The notes: generated from the sequence alone by a model not told the origin. A stretch of 64,000 bases of DNA from Fodinibius sp051746985 (GCA_051746985.1 JBNJFP010000005.1:53826-117825), one strand, 5' to 3'. Positions 51,018 to 60,480 are shown, counted from the stretch's first letter. Numbers and translations: made by a program.

Positions 51018-52016
51018 ATGAAGCAAGAAAAAGTTATTAAAAAGCCCGTATTGTTGACACAAAATGAAGTCATGAAAGATTTAGTCAACAAAGTTAAACA
51101 GGTAGCTCAAAGGGGGTGCACTTCGTTGCTGATAAACGGAGAGAATGGGACTGGTAAAGAAGTCATTGCTCAGCTATATCATTATTTTAGTCATCGTCAG
51201 GCCAATCCCATGATAGCTGTAAATTGTGGTGCAATTCCCCCTGATCTTGTTGAAAGTGAATTGTTCGGGCACGAGAAAGGGGCGTTTACCGGAGCTCATG
51301 CCCAAAAGAAAGGATGTTTTGAACTGGCCGACGGGGGTACATTATTTTTAGATGAAATAAGTGAGATGCCTCACTCTATGCAGGTGAAATTACTGCGGGT
51401 TGTTGAACTTGGTTCGTTCCGCAGGGTGGGAGGAAGCGAAGAAATTGAAATAGATATTTCACTGATTTCAGCAACTAATAAAGTATTAATCGATCAGGTA
51501 AAATCAGGGAGCTTCAGAGAAGATCTGTTTTATCGAATAAATGTGATTGAATTATATATTCCCCCATTACGGCATCGCAAAGAGGATATACCATTGTTGG
51601 TAAATTATTATAAAGAATACTTTATGGAGTTATATGACTTTTCGGAAATAGAATTTTCTGAAGATTGTATGGAAGCTTTTATGGGGCACGATTGGCCGGG
51701 AAATGTTCGTGAGCTAAAGAATGTGGTAGAGCGATGTGTAGTTTTATGTGAGGGCGAAAATATAGCGTCAGGAATGCTTCCACCCAGAATTCGCAGTGGG
51801 AATGATGAATTTCAAATGAGCTATAACAATTCTTCAAATATGATGATGCAAATTCCCATAGGTTCCAGTTTAGAATCAGTTGAGAAATGGGTTATTGGAC
51901 ATACCCTGAAATCAGTTGATAATAACAAGACTAAGGCTGCTAAAATACTTGGCTTTACCCGAAAAACGCTCCATAACAAACTGGACAAGTATAATAGTGA
52001 AAAGCCGAGTGAGTGA
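51018..52016 (+). CDS. Sigma-54-dependent activator without sensory domain (PspF-like layout)
   Basis: 332 aa. The AAA+ domain begins almost at the N-terminus: Walker A GENGTGKE (41-48), sigma-54 contact loop GAFTGA (88-93), Walker B GGTLFLDEISEMP, R-finger helices REDLFYRINV, and HDWPGNVRELKNVVERCV. A Fis-type HTH is at the C-terminus (NKTKAAKILGFTRKTLHNKL). There is no receiver, GAF or PAS domain, the layout of PspF, which is held off by a partner protein. It is followed 69 bases later by lipB, with which it may or may not share a promoter. Target promoters are unknown. Confidence 0.93.
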   Translation: MKQEKVIKKPVLLTQNEVMKDLVNKVKQVAQRGCTSLLINGENGTGKEVIAQLYHYFSHRQANPMIAVNCGAIPPDLVESELFGHEKGAFTGAHAQKKGCFELADGGTLFLDEISEMPHSMQVKLLRVVELGSFRRVGGSEEIEIDISLISATNKVLIDQVKSGSFREDLFYRINVIELYIPPLRHRKEDIPLLVNYYKEYFMELYDFSEIEFSEDCMEAFMGHDWPGNVRELKNVVERCVVLCEGENIASGMLPPRIRSGNDEFQMSYNNSSNMMMQIPIGSSLESVEKWVIGHTLKSVDNNKTKAAKILGFTRKTLHNKLDKYNSEKPSE

Positions 52017-52085
52017 CACTATTTTGTAGGTGAGAGGTCCCCTTCAGTAGTTATTGCCATTCACCTTTTGTATCTTAATAAAGCT

Positions 52086-52850
52086 ATGAACACGGTAGAA
52101 TTATTTGATTTAGGTAATGCCCCCTATCGCCCGGTATGGGAGTTGCAAACAGCTATTCAGCAGCGTTTGGTAGATGAGAAATTGAGGCGACGGAAAGAAC
52201 AGAAACTTTATAAGCCCGGTGAAGAAAGCAATGACGTATTCCTGTTTGTAGAACACCCTCATGTATATACTCTGGGCAAAAGTGGAGATAAAAGCCACCT
52301 GCTTAAAGGCATGGCCGAGCTGGCTGATATTGATGCCGAGTTTATCGAAATAGATCGTGGCGGGGATATCACCTATCACGGGCCAGGCCAAATTGTGGGC
52401 TATCCTATTTTAGATCTCGATCGTCATTTTACCGACATCCACAAATATCTGCGCTATTTAGAGGAAGTCATCATCCGCACTTGCGCCGACTATGATATCG
52501 AGGCCGGACGCATTGAAGGTCTGACTGGCGTGTGGGTAGGCGATAAAAAAATATGCGCTATGGGTATTCGGTGCAGCCGGTGGGTAACCATGCACGGTTT
52601 TGCCTTCAACGTCAATGCCGATCTCAGCTATTTTAATCATATTGTACCATGTGGCATCACCAACAAAGAAGTAACAAGTCTTGAAGAGTTGTTGGGGCAC
52701 ACCGTGGATGCATCCCAAGTAAAAGAACATTTATCAGCCCACTTTTCAGAGGTGTTTGATGTGTTGATAACAAAAGGTCATTCCCTGCATGAACTGGACA
52801 ATCAATTTTCGTATCTTAAGCCATCTGAGAAAAAAGCAGCATCGCAATAA
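52086..52850 (+). CDS. lipB: Octanoyl-ACP–protein N-octanoyltransferase
   Basis: 254 aa from the ATG at 52086 (a TTG at 52068 is possible). Moves octanoyl from ACP to lipoyl domains. Motifs: VEHPHVYTLGKSG, the GGDITYHGPGQIVGYPILDL signature, KICAMGIRCSRWVTMHGFAFNV with Lys, and the catalytic Cys in HIVPCGI. Followed 18 bases later by lipA, so both steps of lipoate assembly are in one operon. Confidence 0.97.
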   Translation: MNTVELFDLGNAPYRPVWELQTAIQQRLVDEKLRRRKEQKLYKPGEESNDVFLFVEHPHVYTLGKSGDKSHLLKGMAELADIDAEFIEIDRGGDITYHGPGQIVGYPILDLDRHFTDIHKYLRYLEEVIIRTCADYDIEAGRIEGLTGVWVGDKKICAMGIRCSRWVTMHGFAFNVNADLSYFNHIVPCGITNKEVTSLEELLGHTVDASQVKEHLSAHFSEVFDVLITKGHSLHELDNQFSYLKPSEKKAASQ

Positions 52851-52868
52851 TTTTTTGATTTTAGCTCC

Positions 52869-53747
52869 ATGATTAAAGAACTCAATGTCGTAGATCGTAA
52901 CGAAACCACCGAGCGTCGGCCTGATTGGCTGCGCGTTAAATTGCCGTCTGGCGAAAAGTTTAAAGAGGTTTCGGAGACGGTACGAAATCAATCGCTCAAC
53001 ACGGTTTGCTCTGAAGCCCGCTGCCCAAACATGGGCGAATGCTGGGGACGTGGAACGGCTACGTTTATGATTTTGGGGGATGTATGTACGCGATCATGTT
53101 CTTTTTGTGCGGTTAAAACTGGTCGGCCGGTGCAAGGGCTTGATTGGGATGAGCCAAGGCGCGTAACGGAAGCGGCCAAAGAGATGGGATTAAAACACGT
53201 GGTGCTCACCTCAGTAAATCGTGACGAACGCAAAGATGGCGGGGCACCTATTTTTGCCGAATGTCATCGCCAGCTTCGCGAAGCAATCGACGGGGTAACT
53301 ATTGAATCGCTGATTCCTGACTTTCGCGGTGTATGGGAAGCCCTCCAAATTGTAATTGATACGCCCCCCGATGTGCTGAGTCACAATCTTGAAACGGTGC
53401 CCGATTTGTATCGAACTATTCGCCCACAGGCTAAATATGAGCGTTCGCTCGAACTATTGCAGCGGGTAAAGGACCAAGGTATAAAGTCAAAAACCGGAAT
53501 TATGGTTGGTTTTGGAGAGACTCGAGAGCAAGTTATTGAACTGATGAAAGACTGCGTAGATCACGATGTGGACGTATTGACTATTGGTCAATATATGCAG
53601 CCAACCAAGATGCATCAGCCTGTAAAAGAGTGGGTACACCCCGATCAGTTTGCCGAATATAAAGAGATTGGTGAAGAGCTCGGACTTGAGCACGTTGAGA
53701 GCGGTCCGTTGGTTCGATCTTCGTATCACGCCGAAGAGCATGTGTAA
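52869..53747 (+). CDS. lipA: Lipoyl synthase
   Basis: 292 aa radical-SAM enzyme that inserts two sulfurs into the octanoyl chain. Auxiliary cluster motif C-x4-C-x5-C in CSEARCPNMGEC, radical-SAM motif C-x3-C-x2-C in CTRSCSFC, and the C-terminal RSSYHAE serine ligand motif are all intact. Directly after lipB. Confidence 0.98.
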   Translation: MIKELNVVDRNETTERRPDWLRVKLPSGEKFKEVSETVRNQSLNTVCSEARCPNMGECWGRGTATFMILGDVCTRSCSFCAVKTGRPVQGLDWDEPRRVTEAAKEMGLKHVVLTSVNRDERKDGGAPIFAECHRQLREAIDGVTIESLIPDFRGVWEALQIVIDTPPDVLSHNLETVPDLYRTIRPQAKYERSLELLQRVKDQGIKSKTGIMVGFGETREQVIELMKDCVDHDVDVLTIGQYMQPTKMHQPVKEWVHPDQFAEYKEIGEELGLEHVESGPLVRSSYHAEEHV

Positions 53748-53841
53748 GAATTTCGTTACAGGCTGAGAGATTTTTCCTCGAGATTATCGTACGAACTTTT
53801 ATATTTCATCCGGTTGGCATTTCTCACTTAATCAAGAAAAT

Positions 53842-54546
53842 ATGATTGCACTTGGAGTTGTTTTGCTGTTGAGTTATTTGGTGGGATCCGTTCCCTCATC
53901 TATATGGGTGGGCAAACTTGTTAAGGGTGTTGATATACGTGATCACGGTAGTGGTAACGCCGGGGCTACGAATACGTTTCGGCTACTGGGTTGGCGGCCG
54001 GGGGTATCAGTATTAGCCATCGACTTTTTTAAAGGATTTGTCAGCTCTTTATGGATTAGCCAGCTTGCCTATCATATTGGAGCGGGACCGGTTACATTAT
54101 TCGAGTTTTGGAGCATTGATCCTTTCCTGAGCATCACCTGCGGAATTGCCGCCGTAGTTGGACATATGTTTCCACTTTATGCCAATTTTGACGGGGGTAA
54201 AGGAATGGCTACAGCAGCCGGTATGCTCTGTGGCATTGAGCCAGTTTCGGTAGGTATTGCCGCGAGTGTATTTTTGATTGTTTTATTAACCAGTCGATAC
54301 GTGTCACTGGCATCCTTGGTGGCCGCTTTTGTATATCCACTGGTACTTGTAGCATTGCGCTATGGATATGGCTGGGATATTGATGGCAGTATTTTGATAT
54401 TTGCTGCTATCATTGGATTGGCAATTATCATCAAGCATAAAGGCAATATAAAACGCTTGTTAAATGGCACAGAAAATAAAGTTAGCTCATTTCGGCCAGC
54501 TGTAGGGTGGCTCAACAAAGAAGAAAAATCGCAATCGGGTAGTTAA
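53842..54546 (+). CDS. plsY: Glycerol-3-phosphate acyltransferase PlsY
   Basis: 234 aa multi-spanning membrane protein that acylates glycerol-3-phosphate from acyl-phosphate. Motifs: GSVPSSIWVGKL, GSGNAGATNTFRLLG, LAIDFFKGF, and FDGGKGMATAAG. Slightly longer than usual (~200 aa) in the C-terminal loop. gpsA follows 6 bases later; it makes the enzyme's substrate. Confidence 0.96.
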   Translation: MIALGVVLLLSYLVGSVPSSIWVGKLVKGVDIRDHGSGNAGATNTFRLLGWRPGVSVLAIDFFKGFVSSLWISQLAYHIGAGPVTLFEFWSIDPFLSITCGIAAVVGHMFPLYANFDGGKGMATAAGMLCGIEPVSVGIAASVFLIVLLTSRYVSLASLVAAFVYPLVLVALRYGYGWDIDGSILIFAAIIGLAIIIKHKGNIKRLLNGTENKVSSFRPAVGWLNKEEKSQSGS

Positions 54547-54552
54547 ACTACT

Positions 54553-55563
54553 GTGAAGAAAATTACGATTATCGGGGCCGGCAGTTTTGGTACGGCTCTA
54601 TCCATAGTATTAGCGCGTGCAGGAAATAAGGTGCAACTTTGGGCACGTGAGAAAGAAGTTGCCTATAGCATCAACAAAAGACACCGCAATCCTGCCTATA
54701 TCTCTGATGTAACCCTTCCTGATTCTGTAGAGTCCTCAACCGACCCCGAAGAGTGCTTTGATGATCCGGAAATGGTCGTTTTTGCAACGCCATCGCATGT
54801 AATGCGCCAGGTTGCCCGAAATATAAAAGGACATCTTAATGGCAATGAGATGATTGTCAGCGTGGCCAAGGGAATCGAAAATGATACGTTTATGACGATG
54901 TCGCAAGTGCTCAGCGAAGTACTTGAAGGCACGATTGTGGATGATCATATTGGCGTGATTTCGGGACCGAGTCATGCCGAAGAAGTCAGCAAGTTTAAGC
55001 CCACTACTGTGGTGGCAAGCGCAAATTCCAAGCGTACCACACAGATTATTCAGGAGACGTTTTTGACGCCTATGTTTCGCGTTTATCTTAATTATGACAT
55101 TATTGGTGTTGAAATTGGCGGGGCCGTAAAAAATATTATGGCCATTGCAGCTGGTATTGTGGATGGCGCAGAGCTTGGTGATAACGCTAAAGCAGCATTG
55201 ATGACACGCGGTCTTCACGAAATGAAACGCCTTGGAATGAAGCTTGGCGCTTCGCAGGATACCTTTTCGGGTTTGGCCGGTATGGGTGATTTGATTGTTA
55301 CATGTACCAGCGAGCACAGCAGAAACCGTTTTGTGGGCTATAATATCGGCAAAGGTAAAAACCTGGATGACATTGTCTCTCACATGAAGATGGTTGCCGA
55401 GGGGGTGAAAACTACGCGCTCGGTCTATGATTGGAGCAATAAGCTGGGAGTCGAAATGCCTATAACTGCTGCTGTGTATCATGTATTGTTTGAGGATGAG
55501 GATCCAAAGGATATGCTCTATGATTTAATGACGCGAAATCCCAAAGAGGAAATTGTTATTTAA
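54553..55563 (+). CDS. gpsA: Glycerol-3-phosphate dehydrogenase [NAD(P)+]
   Basis: 336 aa. N-terminal Rossmann GAGSFGTALSIVLA, catalytic Lys in GGAVKNIMAIAAG, and TRGLHEMKRLG and SGLAGMGDLIVTC typical of GpsA. The start is GTG, 6 bases after the plsY stop, pointing to coupled translation. Supplies glycerol-3-phosphate to PlsY. Confidence 0.97.
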   Translation: MKKITIIGAGSFGTALSIVLARAGNKVQLWAREKEVAYSINKRHRNPAYISDVTLPDSVESSTDPEECFDDPEMVVFATPSHVMRQVARNIKGHLNGNEMIVSVAKGIENDTFMTMSQVLSEVLEGTIVDDHIGVISGPSHAEEVSKFKPTTVVASANSKRTTQIIQETFLTPMFRVYLNYDIIGVEIGGAVKNIMAIAAGIVDGAELGDNAKAALMTRGLHEMKRLGMKLGASQDTFSGLAGMGDLIVTCTSEHSRNRFVGYNIGKGKNLDDIVSHMKMVAEGVKTTRSVYDWSNKLGVEMPITAAVYHVLFEDEDPKDMLYDLMTRNPKEEIVI

Positions 55564-55695
55564 TCTGGATTGGGCAAGGTTAGGATGACAGGGAAGTAAG
55601 GATGTACAGCTCATTGAAGATGATATTTGCTTACTGATTCATCTGTACTTAATATTTTCTTATTACCTTCGTTTGTAGTTAAAAGACTGAGTACT

Positions 55696-56379
55696 ATGTA
55701 TTCTCAAAATCACAGTGCGGCTTCGCTTTCCGAGATGGATTACCTCGATGTTAAGAATTTAGCGCAGACGGGCGAAGGTTTATACTTGGAGTTTAAGCGC
55801 ACGATTCCATCCGCATACAAAATAGCGCGTGAAATTGCCGCTTTTGCCAATACGAAAGGGGGAACTCTGCTCATTGGCGTGGATGACGACAAGTCGCTCG
55901 TGGGCGTTGTAGGATACCAGGAAGAGGAGTTTTTGCTGGATAAGGCTGCCGTGGAATTATGTAGCCCTCCGGTGAACATTATAATTGAGATTGTTCATTT
56001 TGGCGATCGCGACTTGCTGGTGATTAAAGTGCCGGAGGCTCCCGACAAACCTATATTTGTAAAGGGGGATGAGGAGCACATTGTGTTTATGCGTGAGAAG
56101 GATCAGAATAAGGTTGCCAGCAAAGAACTTATTGAGGTTATTAAGAAACGTAACTCGGATGAAGGCGTCACCTTTGAATACGGCCGGGATGAACAAAAAC
56201 TGTTTCGATATCTGAATGAATACGGTCAGATAACCGTTAAAAAATTTGCACAACTTGTCGATATCCCGATTAAGAAAGCATCTGCTACGTTAGTGAATTT
56301 GGTGGCAGCCGAAATTTTAAGTTTGACGCGCAAAGACAATACCGATTATTTTACCTATGCTCAAAATAATGAACATTAA
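55696..56379 (+). CDS. AlbA_2 (Schlafen-type) ATP/nucleic-acid-binding domain protein
   Basis: 227 aa from the ATG at 55696; an upstream in-frame start at 55627 looks non-coding. AlbA_2 domain ~20-115: EGLYLEFKRTIPSAYKIARE, AAFANTKGGTLLIGVDDD and VVGYQEEEFLLDKA. The C-terminal ~70 residues form a winged-helix-like end (RYLNEYGQITVKKFAQLVDI). These are often annotated as putative transcriptional regulators with an HTH. The specific role is unknown. Followed 18 bases later by the ErpA-like gene. Confidence 0.85.
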   Translation: MYSQNHSAASLSEMDYLDVKNLAQTGEGLYLEFKRTIPSAYKIAREIAAFANTKGGTLLIGVDDDKSLVGVVGYQEEEFLLDKAAVELCSPPVNIIIEIVHFGDRDLLVIKVPEAPDKPIFVKGDEEHIVFMREKDQNKVASKELIEVIKKRNSDEGVTFEYGRDEQKLFRYLNEYGQITVKKFAQLVDIPIKKASATLVNLVAAEILSLTRKDNTDYFTYAQNNEH

Positions 56380-56397
56380 CCTACAAGTGGTACAATA

Positions 56398-56862
56398 ATG
56401 CCTGCAGAGCCCGAAGATAATTTAGATAGTGTGATTGCCGATCTTATTGATGATGAGGAAGAAGATCAGCAGCAAGGGCAAGTGGCTTCACCGTTAGAGG
56501 AAATGCAAGCTGCCACAGATGTCGATTTTACTGGCCCTCCTGTATCTCTAACAGAACGTGCAGCTGATCAAGTGCGTAGTATTCGGGAAAAGGAGAATCT
56601 TGATGACGACCTTTTCCTTCGTGTAGCGGTTGAAGGTGGCGGTTGTTCGGGACTTAGCTACAAGCTTGGATTTGACCACCAATCTGATGAAGACGAGGTG
56701 ATTGTCTCAAATGGTATTAAAATTATCGTTGACTCCAAGCATCTAATGTACTTGAAAGGTATTTCCGTTGATTACCCGGATGGATTAGATGCCCGCGGAT
56801 TTACGTTTGATAATCCCAATGCCAGTGAAACTTGCGGCTGCGGTAGTTCATTTGCCACCTAA
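56398..56862 (+). CDS. A-type iron-sulfur carrier (ErpA/IscA-like) with acidic N-terminal extension
   Basis: 154 aa. Residues ~48-154 are a full HesB/IscA domain with cluster ligands C83 (GGGCSGLSY), C146 and C148 (ETCGCGSSF). The first ~47 residues are a very acidic extension (DLIDDEEEDQQQGQ) absent from typical ~110-aa members. Carries Fe-S clusters to apoproteins such as LipA, which is encoded 3 kb away. No suf or isc genes adjacent. Confidence 0.93.
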   Translation: MPAEPEDNLDSVIADLIDDEEEDQQQGQVASPLEEMQAATDVDFTGPPVSLTERAADQVRSIREKENLDDDLFLRVAVEGGGCSGLSYKLGFDHQSDEDEVIVSNGIKIIVDSKHLMYLKGISVDYPDGLDARGFTFDNPNASETCGCGSSFAT

Positions 56863-56885
56863 CTAATTATTAAATTTCTCGTGTC

Positions 56886-56906
56886 ATCCTGAACTTGTTT
56901 CAGGAT
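56886..56906. repeat. Palindromic intergenic element
   Basis: Perfect 8-bp arms ATCCTGAA/TTCAGGAT around CTTGT, exactly filling the gap between the convergent ErpA-like and P1-peptidase genes. The wording CATCCTGAACTTGTTTCAGG is a widely scattered intergenic hairpin in Bacteroidota-like genomes (recollection, not checked). It can act as a bidirectional terminator. Confidence 0.75.
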
Positions 56907-58043
56907 CTACTTTCCATCTCTTCCATATCCTTTCATAATTTTCAACACTTCACCTACTGGTAGCTCTTCAATGGTGTGTCCGTCTCTGCCTGTCATTGTT
57001 TCGGCATGGAAAAGCGAGTTGATAATGGCTTCTTCGGTAGCCTCATTGACGGCCATGAAAAGAGGAGACATTACGCTATTGCGAAGTACATTTTGTGTTT
57101 TAAGATCTTTTTCGGAGCTGTACGGAATACGAACGGATTCGGCCGTAGAAAAGGCCACTACGTAATCGCCACTACCGTTAGAAGCTATGCCTCCCGTTTT
57201 TCCCAATCCTAACATAGCCCGTTTGGCCAGGCGTTCTAAGTTTCGAGCATCCAACGGCGCGTCGGTGGCTACCACAATCATGCAGGATCCGTCGGGCGTT
57301 TCGTTAAGTTCGTCGCTGAGAAAATATTTTCCCAACTCTTTGCCCACGGGTACCCCCGCAATTTGAAGAACACCGCCGAAGTTGGTTTGTGTCAACACGC
57401 CCACCGAATATCCGCCCAAATCTCTGGTAAGTTTACGAGAGGCGGTGCCAATTCCGCCCTTGAATCCAAAAGCGATCGTACCCGTACCTGCACCAACATT
57501 GCCCTGCTCAACTTCCCCTGACTTTGTATTGTCAATGGCTGCAAGGACATCTTTTTTGGATACATGACGCCCCCGGATGTCATTAAGGTAGCCGTCATTA
57601 GTTTCGCCCACCACCGGATTTACCGACCGAACGTTGTCGTTTTCATCAAAGCTGAAAGTGTGATCGATGAGAGCATCAGAGGCGGTAGGGACACTCAGTG
57701 TGTTGGTGAGGATAATGGGCGTTTCCAGATTTCCGAGCTCTTTAATTTGGGTTGATCCTGCCAGTTTGCCGAAGCCGTTGCCCACATACACCGCCGCCGG
57801 AACTTTCTGCTGAAAGATGTTGCCGCCGTGCGGGAGAATGGCCGTAACTCCGGTGCGAATCTGGTCGCCTTCGATTAACGTTTGATGACCGACTTTGACT
57901 CCTTCTACATCCGTAATAGCATTGTGTTGGCCGGTTTGAAGCACGCCGATTTCGATACCATGATCTCTTATATTTTGATCTTGAGCTAAAAGCGTTGCAG
58001 GAGTAGTAATCAGAAATAATAGCAGCAGGTTTAGAAATTTCAT
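56907..58043 (-). CDS. P1-family (DmpA/BapA-like) aminopeptidase, exported
   Basis: 378 aa with a signal peptide (cleavage after LLAQ, ~20). P1 peptidases are N-terminal-nucleophile enzymes that self-cleave. Conserved blocks: ITDVEGVKVGHQTLI, GVTAILPHGG, NVGAGTGTIAFGFKGGIGTAS containing the likely self-processing Ser, and VVATDAPLDARNLERLAKRA. Expected to release N-terminal D-amino or beta-amino acids from peptides in the periplasm. Stop codon abuts a palindromic repeat. Confidence 0.93.
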   Translation of the reverse strand: MKFLNLLLLFLITTPATLLAQDQNIRDHGIEIGVLQTGQHNAITDVEGVKVGHQTLIEGDQIRTGVTAILPHGGNIFQQKVPAAVYVGNGFGKLAGSTQIKELGNLETPIILTNTLSVPTASDALIDHTFSFDENDNVRSVNPVVGETNDGYLNDIRGRHVSKKDVLAAIDNTKSGEVEQGNVGAGTGTIAFGFKGGIGTASRKLTRDLGGYSVGVLTQTNFGGVLQIAGVPVGKELGKYFLSDELNETPDGSCMIVVATDAPLDARNLERLAKRAMLGLGKTGGIASNGSGDYVVAFSTAESVRIPYSSEKDLKTQNVLRNSVMSPLFMAVNEATEEAIINSLFHAETMTGRDGHTIEELPVGEVLKIMKGYGRDGK

Positions 58044-58079
58044 GAGCGTAAAAGCTATTTTACAGGATTAATCCTATTT

Positions 58080-59348
58080 TTAGTCCCTTTCCTCATTTTC
58101 ACTAAAGCGATCGGTGATAAGTCGCACACCACGCTTGAAGGTAAAGTAGTGCCACATCCATTCCACGAAAACGCGAAAGCGATTGCGAAAACCAATTAAA
58201 AAGAAAATGTGAACCACTGACCACAAAATCCAAGCAAAAAAGCCACTGAATTTGAAGCCGCGGATGTCGGCTACGGCTTTGGCGCGTCCAATGGTGGCCA
58301 TGGTTCCCTTATCAACAAACCTGAATGACGTGCGCTCTTTGCCGTTAATTTCATTTTGAATGAGATTGCCCAGGAATGTTCCCTGTTGGATGGCAACCGG
58401 TGCTAAGGCAGGCAGGGGATTTCCCGATTCATCTTCTTTGTGGGCGGCATCTCCAATTACAAAAATACTGTCGTTGCCGGGAATAGAAAGGTCCTCTTCA
58501 ACAAAAACACGTCCGGTGCGATCTTGTTTGGTTTCAAGGGATGACAGGAGTGGTGAGGCAGCCACGCCGGCTGCCCAGATGATATTGGGTGTTTCGATAG
58601 CGCCTTCCGAAAAGGAAACTTTTCTCTTACTAATATCAGTGACGGGCGTATTTGTTAGCACTCGAACGCCCATTTCTTCAAGCGTTTCCCGTGCTCGTTC
58701 AGAAAGCGAATCGGGATAGCCATTGAGGATCTTTGGGGCCGCTTCGACGAGAAAAATGCGCGTTTCATTTTTGCTAAAGGTGTTATAGTCGCGCATCATG
58801 TTACGCTTGGCAATTTCGCCAATGGCGCCGGCCATCTCAACACCCGTTGGCCCGCCGCCAATAATGACAAACGTAAGATAGGGTTCCCGCAACTTGGGAT
58901 CGTCGAGCTGTTCAGCCTCCTCAAGAGAGAGCAGAATGCGCTCACGAATTTGCAGTGCATCACCGATCGATTTGAGTCCGGGAGCGTGCTTCTTCCAATC
59001 ATCATTACCAAAATAATTGTACTGTGCCCCCGGAGCCAGCACCAAGTAATCAAAATTAACTTGCCGACCGTTTTCCAACAAAACGTACTGCTCTTGCTTG
59101 TTGACGCCGGTAACATTTCCGAGCAGTACTTTTAGCCCTTTCCGTTCGCCCAAGATGGCCCGAATGGGTACCGCAATATCACCCGGTGAAAGAGCCGCCG
59201 TAGCCACTTGGTAAAGCAGGGGCTGAAAAAGGTGATGGTTGTTTTTGTCAATAATGGTAATATCAACGTCAGCATTTTTTAGTCTCTTAGCGACTGAAAT
59301 ACCACCAAATCCACCGCCAACAATGACAACTTGTTTGCGTTTTGACAT
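58080..59348 (-). CDS. ndh: Type II NADH dehydrogenase (NDH-2)
   Basis: 422 aa. FAD site VIVGGGFGGISVAKRLK, NAD site VIIGGGPTGVEMAGAIG, quinone-binding/C-terminal AIQQGTFLGNLI and a membrane-associating amphipathic/hydrophobic end (GFFAWILWSVVHIFFLIGFRN). Non-proton-pumping NADH:quinone oxidoreductase. The small membrane protein gene lies upstream by 29 bases on the same strand and may be co-transcribed. Confidence 0.95.
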   Translation of the reverse strand: MSKRKQVVIVGGGFGGISVAKRLKNADVDITIIDKNNHHLFQPLLYQVATAALSPGDIAVPIRAILGERKGLKVLLGNVTGVNKQEQYVLLENGRQVNFDYLVLAPGAQYNYFGNDDWKKHAPGLKSIGDALQIRERILLSLEEAEQLDDPKLREPYLTFVIIGGGPTGVEMAGAIGEIAKRNMMRDYNTFSKNETRIFLVEAAPKILNGYPDSLSERARETLEEMGVRVLTNTPVTDISKRKVSFSEGAIETPNIIWAAGVAASPLLSSLETKQDRTGRVFVEEDLSIPGNDSIFVIGDAAHKEDESGNPLPALAPVAIQQGTFLGNLIQNEINGKERTSFRFVDKGTMATIGRAKAVADIRGFKFSGFFAWILWSVVHIFFLIGFRNRFRVFVEWMWHYFTFKRGVRLITDRFSENEERD

Positions 59349-59377
59349 CCCAAAATTAAAGTTGGTTGTAAAGGAAA

Positions 59378-59569
59378 TTAATCATCAGTATTTACCCAGT
59401 ATGTAACTGAGGCAGTAATTGTACTTGCGGTAAAAGCGGGAATAATCTTCCAATCAGCACTGCCCATTTCTATAAAGACATAATTGATGAGAAGGAAAAG
59501 TATAAGGCAGATAAAAAAACTAATAATTGCTAACGACAATCGATTTGATGTAGATATTGCAAAATCCAT
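59378..59569 (-). CDS. Small two-helix membrane protein
   Basis: 63 aa with two hydrophobic segments (LAIISFFICLILFLLINYV and a shorter one near ITASVTYWV). Not recognised. It sits in a tight run between hslO (5 bases) and ndh (29 bases) on the same strand, which supports it being real. It may assist NDH-2 or be unrelated. Confidence 0.6.
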   Translation of the reverse strand: MDFAISTSNRLSLAIISFFICLILFLLINYVFIEMGSADWKIIPAFTASTITASVTYWVNTDD

Positions 59570-59574
59570 AGCTT

Positions 59575-60480
59575 TTAATTCATTTTAGCCTTTGTATCCA
59601 TCAGCAAATCCTCAATCTCTTCCTTTGTGATATTATAGTGCTCGTTGCAATAGTGGCAGACGAGTTCCTGACCTTCGTCACTAATTTCTTTGAGGTCCTC
59701 AACGCCAAGCATGGCCAAGGCACTTTTGAATCGCTTGCGCGAACATCGACAGAAAAAGTCCACTGGCTGACGGTCGAGTTCCTTTACCCCCATGGGATTC
59801 ATTGCCTTTTCCATGATATCATCAATATACAGACCACTGGCCAGCATCTGGCTAATGGAACCAAACTGAAGCATCTTCTGCTGAAGCTGATCGATAACAC
59901 CTTCGGGGGCATCGGGCATACGTTGGATTAACAGTCCACCGGCTTCAGTTATATTGCCATCTTCATCAATGCCAACATCCAGTAATATAGCTGAAGGTAT
60001 CTGCTCGGATTGCACCATATAGTAAGCGATGTCATCCGTAATGTTGCCATTAATCAATTCAATACTGCTGTGACGAGGTTCGGCCTCGTTATATAATGTC
60101 TTACTGATATTCATTACGCCAATACCCAGCCCTTCGCCAATATTTGTGTCACCGGCGGAATATTCGAGTTCGGCTTGGGGATTTTGAACATAGCCCCGTA
60201 CTTCACCCACGCGGTTGGCTTCCGCAACAAGCAGACCAATGGGGCCTTGTCCCTCAATTCGCATTTTGAGGCGTTCTTCCCCTTTAAGTTCGGAGGCCAT
60301 CAGCAAGGTGCCTGTTAATGCCCGACCCAGCAATACCGTATTGAGCAGCGAGAGTCCATGTTTCTCGCGAGCCGTTTTGACTACATCTGTCGTTTTAACT
60401 ACTGAGATTTTTAGAGAACCATCTTTGGCAATGCCTTTGATAAGGCGATCTTTCGTAATAAAATCTTCTTTTGAAATCAT
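59575..60480 (-). CDS. hslO: Redox-regulated chaperone Hsp33
   Basis: 301 aa. C-terminal zinc switch FFCRCSRKRF ... VCHYCNEHY (C-x-C and C-x2-C) is intact; oxidation releases zinc and activates the holdase. The N-terminal domain shows the usual MASELKGEERLKMRIEGQGP. First gene of a run with the small membrane protein and ndh. Confidence 0.97.
   Translation of the reverse strand: MISKEDFITKDRLIKGIAKDGSLKISVVKTTDVVKTAREKHGLSLLNTVLLGRALTGTLLMASELKGEERLKMRIEGQGPIGLLVAEANRVGEVRGYVQNPQAELEYSAGDTNIGEGLGIGVMNISKTLYNEAEPRHSSIELINGNITDDIAYYMVQSEQIPSAILLDVGIDEDGNITEAGGLLIQRMPDAPEGVIDQLQQKMLQFGSISQMLASGLYIDDIMEKAMNPMGVKELDRQPVDFFCRCSRKRFKSALAMLGVEDLKEISDEGQELVCHYCNEHYNITKEEIEDLLMDTKAKMN

Noticed and set aside
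54736..55482. 248-codon minus-strand open frame inside gpsA
   Set aside because: Antisense shadow of a conserved gene.
56886..56906. Palindrome as an insertion-sequence end
   Set aside because: No transposase or target duplication; it fits a small dispersed intergenic hairpin acting between convergent genes.
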